Assembly: GCA_021847795.1 (NCBI GenBank)
Contig: JAJZPZ010000010.1
Span: 1 to 47,643 of the forward strand
Length of the DNA stretch: 47,643 bases
Direction of reading: 5' to 3'
Origin: Nitrospirota bacterium
Lineage (GTDB): Bacteria; Nitrospirota; Thermodesulfovibrionia; Thermodesulfovibrionales; Dissulfurispiraceae
Positions 1 to 8,285 of this stretch are shown piece by piece (within the stretch, counting starts at the first letter, position 1; each line of letters begins with the position of its first letter). The notes under the pieces are model-generated. The model did no database searches, was not told the origin of the DNA, and saw only the letters and a program-made list of their open reading frames with translations. Position numbers and translations under genes: made by a program.

Positions 1-81
1 TTCATATCTTTCTGCTGCCATTTCTATTTTGCACAGTTTCAGGATATTTTCCTCATCATCCACCAGCAGGATCGTTGCCAT
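1..81 (-). CDS. Response-regulator receiver domain protein, N-terminal fragment
   Basis: Only the first 27 codons lie in the window; the gene runs off the left edge. The translation starts MATILLVDDEENILKL, the classic first strand of a CheY-like receiver with the acidic pair (D8, D9) that binds Mg2+ beside the phospho-acceptor Asp. The ATG at 79-81 is preceded by a purine-rich ribosome site (GGAGAGGAG) at good spacing. What follows the receiver (output domain or stand-alone) cannot be seen. It lies downstream of tadA on the same strand but 170 bases away, so it probably has its own promoter. Confidence 0.8.
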   Translation of the reverse strand, partial: MATILLVDDEENILKLCKIEMAAERYE

Positions 82-251
82 ATGCTCTCCTCTCCATTCT
101 GTAGTGCTGTCCGTATTTTTACATAATCAGAAAATTTTTTCTCAATTGATTACATTCTTACTGCGGGAAACAGCGCTGAATGAGAGGTGGCATGAATGAA
201 CCGGAACGCCTGCCGGAACCGGAGCGGAATGGGCGGCGCCTTTCTCAGGCT

Positions 252-740
252 TTAACTGCAGCTTTTGTCCTTCCCGGGGGCAGTCCGCCGCTCACGGAAG
301 AAGCGCTTCAGCAGCAAAGCGGATTCCTCTTCCAGCACGCCCCGGGATATATCGACCCGGTGGTTCAGTCTCCTGTCGGAAAGGAGCTGGTAGAGACTGC
401 GGACCGCGCCGCCTTTCATGTCACCGCAGCCGTAAACGAGCCTGCACAGCCGGGCATTTACCATTGTGCCTGCGCACATGATGCAGGGTTCCTTTGTCAC
501 ATACAGTGTTGCACCGGACAACCTCCAGTTCCTGATCTTCCGCGAACCCTCCCTGAGCGCAAGCACTTCTGCATGGGCGGAGGGATCAAGGTCCGATTCC
601 CTCCTGTTATGGGTCTTCGCAACGATCTCTCCACCGATGACGAGCACCGCCCCGACCGGCACCTCGCCCTCCCGATACGCCTTTTCCGCCTCCTCAAGTG
701 CATACCTCATGAAGTCAATGTCTGAAGCCGTTACACCCAC
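252..740 (-). CDS. tadA: tRNA-specific adenosine deaminase
   Basis: Predicted to deaminate adenosine 34 of tRNA-Arg(ACG) to inosine in the cytoplasm. The 162-residue protein has the zinc-dependent cytidine-deaminase fold signature: HAE at residues 56-58 (H56 zinc ligand, E58 proton shuttle) and PCIMC at 85-89 (C86 and C89 zinc ligands). Length is normal for TadA. The start chosen is a GTG at 738-740: an in-frame stop lies two codons upstream, and GAGGAGAAGG sits about nine bases before the GTG; an internal ATG at residue 11 is the alternative. It stands alone between a receiver gene and the YtxH/DUF948 pair. Confidence 0.93.
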   Translation of the reverse strand: MGVTASDIDFMRYALEEAEKAYREGEVPVGAVLVIGGEIVAKTHNRRESDLDPSAHAEVLALREGSRKIRNWRLSGATLYVTKEPCIMCAGTMVNARLCRLVYGCGDMKGGAVRSLYQLLSDRRLNHRVDISRGVLEEESALLLKRFFRERRTAPGKDKSCS

Positions 741-798
741 TGATCAATACCTTCTCCTCTCACGGCGCCGGTCTTTATTGCATCAAAGGCAAAAGCAA

Positions 799-823
799 GG
801 CCTCCGGCACAACACCGGAGGCC
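799..823 (-). terminator. Intrinsic terminator downstream of the YtxH gene
   Basis: Perfect 9-base inverted repeat GGCCTCCGG/CCGGAGGCC with a 7-base loop. On the minus strand it is followed by a T-rich stretch (TTGCTTTTGCC). It lies 55 bases after the YtxH stop codon, the expected place to end the DUF948-YtxH transcript. Confidence 0.7.
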
Positions 824-877
824 CCTTGGCGATACGGACCTTTATTGCAGCTATCTTCCCGGAGACCCATGCATGGG

Positions 878-1180
878 TTATTTCTGAACTTCCCTCTGGT
901 AAGCTTCTTTGCCCGCCTCAAGAGCTGCCGTCAATACCGACTTCTTCTCATCGATATAATCCTTGCTCTTTTCTACGGTTGTATTGACCTTTTCTTTCGC
1001 CTGGTCCATGTACCCGGCGGCCTTCTCTTTCATATCATCGGAAAATTCCTTTATCTTTTTTCTTGTCTCCGGTCCTGACTGAGGCGCAAGCAGCAGTGCC
1101 AACCCCGCCCCCACCATCCCTCCTAAAAGGAATGAAAGCAATACAGAACCTGAACTGAATCCACTCTCTTCATCTCTCAT
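878..1180 (-). CDS. YtxH domain-containing protein
   Basis: A 100-residue protein of the YtxH family: one N-terminal hydrophobic, glycine-rich segment (about residues 13-34, containing GGMVGAGLALLLAPQSG) followed by a charged amphipathic helix with a Lys/Glu pattern likely to form a coiled coil. The LLAPxSG turn after the membrane segment is the hallmark of the family. Such proteins are small, membrane-anchored and often stress-linked; the molecular function is unknown. It follows the DUF948 gene by five bases, so the two are almost certainly co-transcribed, an arrangement common in bacteria. Confidence 0.85.
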   Translation of the reverse strand: MRDEESGFSSGSVLLSFLLGGMVGAGLALLLAPQSGPETRKKIKEFSDDMKEKAAGYMDQAKEKVNTTVEKSKDYIDEKKSVLTAALEAGKEAYQREVQK

Positions 1181-1185
1181 TATGA

Positions 1186-1596
1186 TTACCTCCTTTGCCT
1201 TATTTGATTTATTATGACATTAAGCGCTGTCCTGATTCCCTCTTTGACCCCTGCGGCCCGCAAGGACACACCTTCTCCCAGGCCGTTCACCACATTGCTT
1301 ACAGCCTTCAGGCTGAGTGCTATTTCATAGGCCGCATCGGAAAGGCCCCGGACGTTTTCCGTGACTGTACCCACGTCGTCGCTGACCTTCCTCATGCTTC
1401 TCAGGGTCTGCTCCGCCTCCAGGAGAATGGGGGCAATCCTTTCTTCGGTATTCTTTACGAACCCGTTGATGGTTCCGGTCAACTGCCTGATGTCCTCAAT
1501 GGCGCGTATAAGAAACCAGATTGCAACCAGAATGCCGATAACGGAAATGATAAACCCGATGCTTAAAATGACCAGCCATGTTTGACCAACCATCAC
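1186..1596 (-). CDS. DUF948 membrane protein
   Basis: A 136-residue protein with one N-terminal transmembrane helix (about residues 8-32) and a long soluble helical tail with hydrophobic heptads, as in DUF948 proteins. These are often found beside YtxH proteins, and that is the case here (5-base gap). A role in general stress or envelope organisation is assumed for the family, not shown. The ATG at 1594-1596 is preceded by AGGAGGCGG, a strong ribosome site. The codon after it is another ATG, so initiation could shift by one residue. Confidence 0.85.
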   Translation of the reverse strand: MMVGQTWLVILSIGFIISVIGILVAIWFLIRAIEDIRQLTGTINGFVKNTEERIAPILLEAEQTLRSMRKVSDDVGTVTENVRGLSDAAYEIALSLKAVSNVVNGLGEGVSLRAAGVKEGIRTALNVIINQIRQRR

Positions 1597-1622
1597 CGCC
1601 TCCTTTCATACACATAAGTATA

Positions 1623-3197
1623 TCACATTTGTTTATCGCTTAATATGTCCAGAAACAACGCTGTCAGCATAGGATCGAACTGGGTCCCGGCGCCGGTTTT
1701 CAGCTCCCTGATCGCCTCTTCAGGGGTGCGCTTGTTCCGGTACGGCCTGTCGGAAAGCATGGCGTCATAGACGTCCGCAATCGACAGGATCCTCGCCTCA
1801 AAGGGGATGTCCTCGCCGGCAAGCCCGTCGGGATAGCCTGTCCCGTCATACCGTTCATGGTGGTGTTTCATAATGGGGATTATGTCCTTCATCGCTCCCA
1901 GGGGCCTGAGGATCTCCGCTCCCTGCGCAGGATGGCGCCGTATCAGGTCCATCTCCTCGGAGGTCAGCTTTCCCGGCTTGTCGAGTATCCCCTCATAGGT
2001 CCCTATCTTCCCGATATCGTGCAGGATGGCCGCCATCCTGAGCTTGTCGAGCGCGTCCTTATTGAACCTGAGCTTTTCCCCGATCCTTACGGCATAATCC
2101 GCGACCCGCAACGAGTGGCCCCTTGTCCATGTTGATTTGGCATCAATGGCCGACACCAGGGACCTGACAGTGCCCATGAATATTTCCTCTATGCCTTCGA
2201 GCAGCCGCGCGTTTTCCAGGGCAATACCGACCTGCGTTGCAAGCCTTTCAGCGCCCATCATATGGATTTTTGCGAACCATGCAGGCCTGACGCTCGACAT
2301 GACCAGCACGCCGAAAAACCGCCTCTTGACCTGCAGGGGCACACAGAAATAAGAGAAGACATTCTTCTCACTGGCCCACTGGAGCTGCTTCGGGTAATCA
2401 GGGAAATCGAGGGTTATGTCATGCTGGTAAAATGATTTCCCGCTCTCCAAAACCGCGGGGAAGGGAATGTCGGTCTCGTCCAGGATTGTCCCCTTTTCCA
2501 TGCCCGATCCCCAGGAGGCGATCACCGAGAAACTTTTCTTTTCGTGGTCCAGCAGGGCAACCGCAGCGCCGTCGCAGGGGATTATCCTCCTGATCATCTG
2601 GATCGCGGTCTCTATGATGTCATCGGTCTTCAGGTTGGAGATTATTTCCCGGCCTATTTCATACATGAGATGCAGCGTCTCCACCTCATGGATCAAATCC
2701 ATATGGCTTTCCATGCCCTCCCTGTACAGGGTATGGTTTTCAATTCCCATGGAGATATATCTGGCCACGCTTTCTATTATCTGCGTATCCGTGTAATCAA
2801 CGGACAGGTCTTCAGCTATCACCACACCGATCCCCCTGCCCTTGCACAAAAGAGGGCTCACAACAGCTTTTGCCTGCTCTTCAGACAAGCTGAGGCTTTC
2901 GGGCAGCCTGTCGACAATGATGGTATTGTTGTTCATCAGGATGTGATTAATGAACGCGATGCCGTTTTCAGGACATTTCATATAAAGACGCCCGAGCGCC
3001 TTGCCCCTCTCCACGCCCGCCAGGGAAGAGATGACAAAATGCCCCTCGTTGTTCTTAAGAATTATCATGCAGCCCCGGAAACCCAGGTCCGAAGCAATCA
3101 TTTCGGACATACTGCCGACGAGACCGTCTATCCCCTTTGAAGAACTTAATATCAGGGGAATTTTGAAGAAAACATCAGATACTTTTCTGTTCTCCAC
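1623..3197 (-). CDS. GAF-GAF-HD-GYP phosphodiesterase (predicted c-di-GMP hydrolase)
   Basis: A 524-residue cytoplasmic signalling protein. Residues about 10-160 and 175-335 look like two GAF sensor domains joined by a helical linker. Residues about 345-520 form an HD-GYP domain with the complete metal-site signature: HDIGKIG at 393-399 and HHHERYDGTGYP at 445-456. Intact motifs predict hydrolysis of c-di-GMP (established for the family); the GAF ligand is unknown. Its start lies inside the last 23 bases of the HDOD gene, so the two are translationally coupled. A c-di-GMP riboswitch occurs later in this window (44996-45075), so the nucleotide is probably a real second messenger in this cell. 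Confidence 0.9.
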   Translation of the reverse strand: MENRKVSDVFFKIPLILSSSKGIDGLVGSMSEMIASDLGFRGCMIILKNNEGHFVISSLAGVERGKALGRLYMKCPENGIAFINHILMNNNTIIVDRLPESLSLSEEQAKAVVSPLLCKGRGIGVVIAEDLSVDYTDTQIIESVARYISMGIENHTLYREGMESHMDLIHEVETLHLMYEIGREIISNLKTDDIIETAIQMIRRIIPCDGAAVALLDHEKKSFSVIASWGSGMEKGTILDETDIPFPAVLESGKSFYQHDITLDFPDYPKQLQWASEKNVFSYFCVPLQVKRRFFGVLVMSSVRPAWFAKIHMMGAERLATQVGIALENARLLEGIEEIFMGTVRSLVSAIDAKSTWTRGHSLRVADYAVRIGEKLRFNKDALDKLRMAAILHDIGKIGTYEGILDKPGKLTSEEMDLIRRHPAQGAEILRPLGAMKDIIPIMKHHHERYDGTGYPDGLAGEDIPFEARILSIADVYDAMLSDRPYRNKRTPEEAIRELKTGAGTQFDPMLTALFLDILSDKQM

Positions 3198-4047
3198 CTC
3201 TGCCTCCGGATAAGTATTTTGACAGCATCTTGTCGGTCTGGATCAAATCCACAATCTCCACCACGATATCCACGATATCGCCCTCGTCCACTCCCAGGGA
3301 GGCCCAGCCCTTCTCATCAAGCGCAGGCGCCAAAGGGTCGTCGCTGTATGATACTCCTATGCCTTTGGCTATGATATCCGAAAAGTGCACCGTTGCAGCT
3401 GCCTTGAGGTGCGTGCCGCACCGGCCCGGGGTATGGTGATAGGCAATAATATTTTTAATTATATCCGGGAGGTTCCACTTCTCTGCAAGCCATAACCCAA
3501 CCTTGTCATGCGTTATGTGAATCACCTGCCTCTCGGCTTCAATCATAAGCACTCCTCCTGATCGGGCAACATTCTCTATCTCCACTGCCGCTTCTTTCAG
3601 CTGCTGCTTTATCAGTATTTTCCCGATGTCATGAAGCAGGGCGCCTGTCATGATTTCCTCGACGGAGGCAAGCCCGAACCGCCTCGCAAGGAAACCGGCG
3701 ACCATTGAGCAGCAGTATGAATGGTCCCACAGGCCGGGCAGTTTTTCGCCCATACCGCCGAAAAGAGCAGTGCTGAGTATTACCCCCCTGATAAGGTTAC
3801 CCCCCAGCAGGACTACCGCCCTCCTGACGGCAGCTACCTCACTGTGCAGGCCGTAAAAGGGTGAATTGACGAGCTTGAGCACCTTGGTGGAAAGCACCTG
3901 GTCTCTTTCGATGAGCCTGCTCACCTCTTCAATGGAATAATTCACATCCTCAATAAGCTTGAGAATCCTGCCGTGGACTGCGGGAATGGTCGGGAGGTCT
4001 TTTATATTAAGAAGTCTGTCTTTGATATGCGCATCGGTCGGATTCAA
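3175..4047 (-). CDS. HDOD domain-containing signalling protein
   Basis: A 290-residue protein dominated by an HDOD domain (about residues 12-215): the LPTIPAVHGRILKLIED start, the SPFYGL loop, and a retained HDIGKI segment. HDOD proteins are regulatory relatives of HD hydrolases in signal transduction and usually lack demonstrated phosphohydrolase activity. The gene overlaps the downstream GAF/HD-GYP gene by 23 bases and its start overlaps the 96-residue gene upstream by 4 bases. The three therefore form one coupled unit, suggesting joint action in c-di-GMP control. Confidence 0.88.
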   Translation of the reverse strand: MNPTDAHIKDRLLNIKDLPTIPAVHGRILKLIEDVNYSIEEVSRLIERDQVLSTKVLKLVNSPFYGLHSEVAAVRRAVVLLGGNLIRGVILSTALFGGMGEKLPGLWDHSYCCSMVAGFLARRFGLASVEEIMTGALLHDIGKILIKQQLKEAAVEIENVARSGGVLMIEAERQVIHITHDKVGLWLAEKWNLPDIIKNIIAYHHTPGRCGTHLKAAATVHFSDIIAKGIGVSYSDDPLAPALDEKGWASLGVDEGDIVDIVVEIVDLIQTDKMLSKYLSGGRGGEQKSI

Positions 4048-4334
4048 ACGGCCAGCCCCTTTATAGTGTCCTTTATTTTCGCAATCACGGGATGCGCGCC
4101 TGCAGCGCTGAAACGTTTATCCACCTCTTGAAGGACAGCCTCTTCTGCGCCTTTTTCCCTCTTGAGCGGAGCACCCTCGACAATGAGCCGTTTCACATCC
4201 CTGTTCCTCAGGACGGCAATATGCTTTTCCGTCAGCTCCACCCCCTTCATTAATACGATATCGCCGTTTTTGTCCTTTATTGTTACGGCAAGTACCAGGG
4301 ATGGAATTGCCTCATCGATGTCCAGTCTCTGCAT
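4044..4334 (-). CDS. Small protein resembling the N-terminal module of HD-GYP proteins
   Basis: A 96-residue soluble protein with no name I can assign. Its first half has the pattern hydrophobic core - KDKNGDIVLMKGVELTEKHI - short strand, like the G-x-x-L...G-x-L-T-E-K-H module that precedes many HD-GYP or HDOD domains. The second half is charged and helical. It overlaps the HDOD gene by 4 bases and leads a three-gene coupled cluster, so it may be a detached regulatory module acting with the HDOD/HD-GYP proteins. The similarity is from memory of the motif, not from an alignment. Confidence 0.65.
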   Translation of the reverse strand: MQRLDIDEAIPSLVLAVTIKDKNGDIVLMKGVELTEKHIAVLRNRDVKRLIVEGAPLKREKGAEEAVLQEVDKRFSAAGAHPVIAKIKDTIKGLAV

Positions 4335-4424
4335 GCCCCGCCTCCGGAAATGTGTTTGCCAGGACTTATTTTACCAAGTCCGGCGGGAAATAAAAAGGGA
4401 TTTAAAGGGGAAGGGGAATTTCCG

Positions 4425-5003
4425 CTACCCGCGTTCCGCGGACCTTGCCGCCTTATAGACATGAATAACTCTCTGGATTACCGTGATATGGCTGAAAAAG
4501 AACAGGACAACGATTATGGGGAAAAGCCCGCCGGCGATACATCCAGCAGCCAGCAGCACCACCCGCTCAGGCCGTTCCATCACGCCGACCTTGCATTCAA
4601 CGCCGAGCCCCTCGGCGCGGGCCCTGACATAACTGATCAGCAAAGCCCCCACAAGGCTGCCGATCGTAAACAGGACGCCTTCAAGGTTGCCCTTCTCAAA
4701 AAAATACCATGCAATGGCAAAAAAGATAAGGGCGTCGGAATACCTGTCGAGGGTTGAGTCAAGGAAAGCCCCGAATTTTGTGCTTTTCCCGTTGGCGCGT
4801 GCGACAACGCCGTCAAGCATGTCAAACATGCCGCCCAGCAGGATAAGCATGCCGCCGTTCCCGGGGTTGGAAGGGATTACGCAGGCAGCGGCAGCGGTGA
4901 TCAGGAAGCCTATGATGCTGAGGGTATTAGGGTCTGCGGATATTCGCTTTGCGAGCGGAGCAAGCGGCTTATCGAGGAGGTGCCCGAGTTTTGCGCTTAT
5001 CAA
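4425..5003 (-). CDS. CDP-alcohol phosphatidyltransferase (phosphatidylinositol-phosphate synthase type)
   Basis: A 192-residue polytopic membrane enzyme. It carries the complete CDP-alcohol phosphotransferase signature: D61-x2-D64-G65-x2-A68-R69-x8-G78-x3-D82-x3-D86, which binds CDP-diacylglycerol and metal. About six hydrophobic helices are visible. Because it follows a myo-inositol-1-phosphate synthase gene with no gap, the likely reaction is transfer of inositol-1-phosphate to a CDP-lipid, giving phosphatidylinositol phosphate. A glycerol-phosphate acceptor (PgsA-type) is the alternative. The start is a TTG directly after the upstream stop codon, with GGGAGAGG just before it. Confidence 0.85.
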   Translation of the reverse strand: MISAKLGHLLDKPLAPLAKRISADPNTLSIIGFLITAAAACVIPSNPGNGGMLILLGGMFDMLDGVVARANGKSTKFGAFLDSTLDRYSDALIFFAIAWYFFEKGNLEGVLFTIGSLVGALLISYVRARAEGLGVECKVGVMERPERVVLLAAGCIAGGLFPIIVVLFFFSHITVIQRVIHVYKAARSAERG

Positions 5004-6107
5004 CTACCTCTCCCTTATGCTCCCTATGAACTCTTCAACCATTTCTCTCGCCTGTTCATCGGAAAACTGCACCTTTGGATGCTTCATGAAGTAGGCTGAA
5101 GGCGACAGGAGCGCGCCGCCTATGCCCCTGTCCCTTGCGATTTTACAGCAGCGCACCGCATCGATCACGACCCCGGCGCTGTTGGGCGAGTCCTCCACGG
5201 ACAACCGCAATTCGACGTTCATGGGAACATCTCCGAAACCCTGGCCCTCAATCCTTAAAAAGCAGACCTTGTTGTCGCACATCCAGGGCACATAGTCGGA
5301 AGGACCTATGTGAATGTTATCGTCACCCATCTGATGAGTGATCTGGGAATGGACTGCCTCGGTCTTCGAGATCTTCTTTGATTTCAGCCTGCTGTGGTTC
5401 AGCATATTCAGGAAATCCGTATTGCCGCCCACATTCAGCTGATAAGTGGATTTTATATTAACTCCCCTGTCCATAAACAGTTTTGTAAGTGTCCTGTGAA
5501 TTATGGTCGCCCCGACCTGGGCCTTTATATCATCACCGACGAGGGGGATGCCTTTCTCTTCAAAACGCTGTATCCACTCATCATCGGATGCGATAAAGAC
5601 CGGTATGCAGTTGACAAGGGCCACTCCGGCCTCAAGGCATGCATCTGCATAATGCCGGGTGGCCTTTTCAGAACCTACGGGCAGGTAGTTGAGGAGCATG
5701 TCCGCACCGCTGTCCCTCAGCACCGTGGCCACATCGCAGGCCTCCTCGTCAGCCGGGATGAATTTCCGGTCATCGGGATAATCAGCCATATGGGGTGCAA
5801 TCCCGTCGAGGACCTCGCCCATCCGCACCCTGACGGCATAATCCGGGAGGTCCGGGAAAAAGGCCTTCGTGCAATTCGGCTTTGCGAAGACCGCCTCTTT
5901 CAACGGCTTGTTCACTTTCCGCACATCAATATCAAAGGCCGCCACCACCTCGATGTCGCCGGGCAGGTATCCACCGAGGTTATGATGCATGAGGCCGGTG
6001 GATGTACCGGGGTCACCTTCAGGAAGAGACTTATAGTATTCGATACCCTGAATCAAAGAGCTTGCACAATTGCCGACACCCGCAATTGCAATCCGTATCT
6101 TACCCAT
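5004..6107 (-). CDS. ino1: myo-inositol-1-phosphate synthase
   Basis: A 367-residue enzyme that converts glucose-6-phosphate to L-myo-inositol-1-phosphate using NAD+. The N-terminus has the dinucleotide-binding GVGNCASS at about residues 10-17. The [12 protein letters not shown] block and the [11 protein letters not shown] segment match the prokaryotic (actinobacterial/archaeal) Ino1 branch, which is shorter than the eukaryotic enzyme. The stop codon abuts the TTG start of a CDP-alcohol phosphatidyltransferase, so the pair supplies and uses inositol phosphate for a membrane lipid. The small Hsp20 gene upstream on the same strand is 18 bases away and may share the transcript. Confidence 0.92.
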   Translation of the reverse strand: MGKIRIAIAGVGNCASSLIQGIEYYKSLPEGDPGTSTGLMHHNLGGYLPGDIEVVAAFDIDVRKVNKPLKEAVFAKPNCTKAFFPDLPDYAVRVRMGEVLDGIAPHMADYPDDRKFIPADEEACDVATVLRDSGADMLLNYLPVGSEKATRHYADACLEAGVALVNCIPVFIASDDEWIQRFEEKGIPLVGDDIKAQVGATIIHRTLTKLFMDRGVNIKSTYQLNVGGNTDFLNMLNHSRLKSKKISKTEAVHSQITHQMGDDNIHIGPSDYVPWMCDNKVCFLRIEGQGFGDVPMNVELRLSVEDSPNSAGVVIDAVRCCKIARDRGIGGALLSPSAYFMKHPKVQFSDEQAREMVEEFIGSIRER

Positions 6108-6125
6108 TCTACCTGGTCTCCTTGG

Positions 6126-6545
6126 CTATTTTATCTCAATACACTTCGGCAATTCGTCATTTCTTTTCGGAAGGGTTATCTTCAGCATGCCGTCTTTAAG
6201 GGCAGCTTTTATGTTTTCTTTGTCCACGCTTGCCGGCAGGAGAAAAGATCTCGAAAAAACGCCGGAGCATCTTTCCACCTGGTGATAATTTTTCCCCTCC
6301 CTGTGCGGTTTTCTGTCCCCGCTTATCCTGAGCGTACTGTCCTCCACCTCGATACTGATATCCGACTCCGCTACTCCGGGCAGCTCTGCCAGGGCAACAA
6401 ATCCCTCGATGTTCTCGTAAAAGTCGACAACAGGCATCCATGCAGCCGCTCCCGCTCTCCCGGCCCTTGCCGGGGAATCCTCAAACAGCTTGTTGACCCT
6501 GTCCCTTAATGAAAAGATGTCTTTCAGTGGGTCCCATTTATCCAT
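6126..6545 (-). CDS. Hsp20/alpha-crystallin family small heat-shock protein
   Basis: A 139-residue ATP-independent holdase chaperone. The alpha-crystallin domain occupies about residues 37-139: the ALAELPGVAESDISIEVED strand pair, the SRSFLLPASVD loop and the KDGMLKITLPK segment are classic. It lacks the C-terminal I-x-I/V extension in full (it ends CIEIK, a short version). A second, divergent Hsp20 lies at 38633-39004 beside lon. A sigma-70-like promoter precedes it (6583-6611). The ATG is preceded by GCGGAGGTTAAAGAG. Confidence 0.92.
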   Translation of the reverse strand: MDKWDPLKDIFSLRDRVNKLFEDSPARAGRAGAAAWMPVVDFYENIEGFVALAELPGVAESDISIEVEDSTLRISGDRKPHREGKNYHQVERCSGVFSRSFLLPASVDKENIKAALKDGMLKITLPKRNDELPKCIEIK

Positions 6546-6582
6546 ATCTCTTTAACCTCCGCTAACACCTGCAAACAAAATT

Positions 6583-6611
6583 TTATAAATTAATTCACAC
6601 CGTTATGTCAA
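6583..6611 (-). promoter_or_regulatory. Sigma-70-like promoter upstream of hsp20
   Basis: On the minus strand TTGACA (6606-6611) is followed by TTATAA (6583-6588) with a 17-base spacer, or by TATAAA (6582-6587) with 18. The hsp20 ATG lies about 37 bases beyond the -10. No CIRCE-type or sigma-32-type element was seen. Confidence 0.55.
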
Positions 6612-6672
6612 GCTCGACAATAAAAAATAATGGGCCGGCGCCTGTTTTTTCAGCAAGCGCTCTAAGAAAAGG

Positions 6673-6798
6673 CACAACCCCCTTACCCCCTTTATTAAGG
6701 GGGAACAAGGCACATAATTAAATTCTCCCTTTTCCAAAGGGGGGATAAGGCATATAGTAAAATTCCCCCTTAATAAAGGGGGATAAAAGGGGGTTGTG
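6673..6798. repeat. Palindromic intergenic element with CCCCCTTTATTAAGGGGG-type arms
   Basis: The left arm (6673-6705) and right arm (about 6763-6798) are inverted copies built from blocks of CCCCCTT and AAGGGGG, beginning CACAACCCCCTT and ending GGGGGTTGTG. A third half-arm (about 6724-6750) lies between. There is no coding potential. It fills most of the 416-base space between hsp20 and recO and looks like a non-autonomous dispersed palindromic element. The rest of the space (6612-6672 and 6799-6961) shows no gene. Confidence 0.75.
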
Positions 6799-6961
6799 AA
6801 AAGACACCATTTTCAGGCAAACACTTCATGTAACCTTACGTGTATCGCTTGCTATAATGGTACTGCACGGGTAAATCTGTTTAAATTTTACTCCATTCAA
6901 CAGCATTGTCAAGCCTTGTACCCCAGCCTTGTACTCCGGGGTGTTCCCAAAGGTATGGGGC

Positions 6962-7795
6962 TCACGAGTTGACGCGGGAAGTGTTTTGCAAAACCTTGCG
7001 GTAGGGAAATCTTGACGGGCCCAGGGCGTACCTGATATGAGAATTGATCAGGACTGCAATTTCCGCCACCAGGTATTCGGGAGGGATGATCCTGTCTATC
7101 GCCGAAGGGTTCCATTTCAGAAGGCTCCTGTAAAATTTCAGGGCGCTGCCTGAGACCTTCATCGCCTCATCTCCATCGTGCACACATCTCCTGCACAAGA
7201 CAGCGCCGTGCGAGACGTAGAAATTGTGGTGGACCGGCTCAACCGGCCCCACTCCCCCGGCCTTTTGCCTCTCCGGCGCCCCGGTTCCCCGGCTCACCGC
7301 CTCTCCGTTAGTCATTCGCTCACCGCATCTGCCGCACACATCAAGCCGGGGGGAATACCCCGTGATCTCAAGGAAACGCATTTTGTAATAGAGATAATAC
7401 AGGTTATTGCCGCACTTGGCTTCAAGCTTCCTGAGGATATTGAGGAGCAGTTTGAAGATCTCGGGATTGGGTTCCCGCTCGGGCAGGAAGTTAAGATTCA
7501 TTTCCAGCATCTCCGAAATGTTGAGGAGGCATTTGAAATCCTCCCGCAATGAATGAAAGGGGCGGATGATGTCCGACTGGGTCAGTCTCGGCAGATTGCT
7601 GTCCTCTTTTCCGAGCAGGGCGATTTTTGCGTAGGTGAGGGGTTCAAGACTGCTGCCGAACCTGCTTTTGATCTTTCTCGGGCTCTTTGCGAAGGCCTTT
7701 ACGATTCCATAATCAGGAGTAAGGTAGGTGACGATAAGGTCGGCCTCTCCGAAAACAGAGCTTTTCAGGACAATTCCATCTGTTCTTTTCAACAT
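6962..7795 (-). CDS. recO: DNA repair protein RecO
   Basis: A 277-residue recombination mediator that loads RecA with RecR in gap repair. It has the N-terminal OB-fold (MLKRTDGIVLKSSVFGEADL), a helical middle, and a zinc-binding segment with two CxxC pairs (CGRCG near residue 157 and CRRC near 205). Between the two pairs sits an unusually long Gly/Pro/Glu-rich linker, which makes the zinc loop longer than in typical RecO. It lies downstream of the bifunctional nuclease and era on the same strand, a common recO-era association. Confidence 0.9.
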   Translation of the reverse strand: MLKRTDGIVLKSSVFGEADLIVTYLTPDYGIVKAFAKSPRKIKSRFGSSLEPLTYAKIALLGKEDSNLPRLTQSDIIRPFHSLREDFKCLLNISEMLEMNLNFLPEREPNPEIFKLLLNILRKLEAKCGNNLYYLYYKMRFLEITGYSPRLDVCGRCGERMTNGEAVSRGTGAPERQKAGGVGPVEPVHHNFYVSHGAVLCRRCVHDGDEAMKVSGSALKFYRSLLKWNPSAIDRIIPPEYLVAEIAVLINSHIRYALGPSRFPYRKVLQNTSRVNS

Positions 7796-7832
7796 AAGGC
7801 TTTATAACGCATATCGCGACAACGCGTTTGCG

Positions 7833-8285
7833 TTACATGATATTGCCGAAATCCTCGGGCTTGAGATTTTTCAGCCACTCTTCAAGCTCATCGCCTCTCC
7901 TCACCTCAAGGACATCTTCTTCCACAAAGATGGGGGCCTGCATCCTGAGCGCCACGGCAACTGCATCGGACGGCCTCGAATCTATCGAGACCTCTTTCTT
8001 GCCGTCCACTGCCTGGATAAGAGCGTAATATGTATTATCAAGAATCTCCGTTATTACAATCCGCGTAACCTTGACACTCAACCCCTCAAAAACATTCTTG
8101 ATAAGGTCATGGGTGAGAGGCCTCGGCGTCACCACCTTGCCCAGTGCAAGGGCTATGGCGTCCGCCTCGGGTTTCCCTATCCATATCGGCAGCGTCTCGT
8201 TACCGTCAACCTGCTGCAGGAGCAGGATATACATGCCGCTTCTAGGGTCAAACAACAGACCCTCAACTTTCATCTGAATCAACAT
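7833..8285 (-). CDS. Bifunctional nuclease family protein (DUF151)
   Basis: A 150-residue protein of the BFN/DUF151 family. Signature segments are visible: GNETLPIWIGKPEADAIALA, the RPLTHDLIKN block and SIDSRPSDAVAVALR near residues 100-115. Plant and bacterial members have been reported to have RNase/DNase activity; the in vivo role in bacteria is unclear. Its start overlaps the last base of the era stop region, so translation is probably coupled to era, and recO follows. Confidence 0.9.
   Translation of the reverse strand: MLIQMKVEGLLFDPRSGMYILLLQQVDGNETLPIWIGKPEADAIALALGKVVTPRPLTHDLIKNVFEGLSVKVTRIVITEILDNTYYALIQAVDGKKEVSIDSRPSDAVAVALRMQAPIFVEEDVLEVRRGDELEEWLKNLKPEDFGNIM

Noticed and set aside
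4363-4382. GGACTT/AAGTCC inverted repeat upstream of the 96-residue gene, considered as an operator or terminator
   Set aside because: Short, no T tract on either strand, and no supporting promoter boxes.
7200-7320. Gly/Pro-rich insert in the RecO zinc loop considered as another heptamer insertion
   Set aside because: The DNA shows only loose GGCTCAACCGG-like similarity and no 7-base period, so it is treated as a natural loop expansion.
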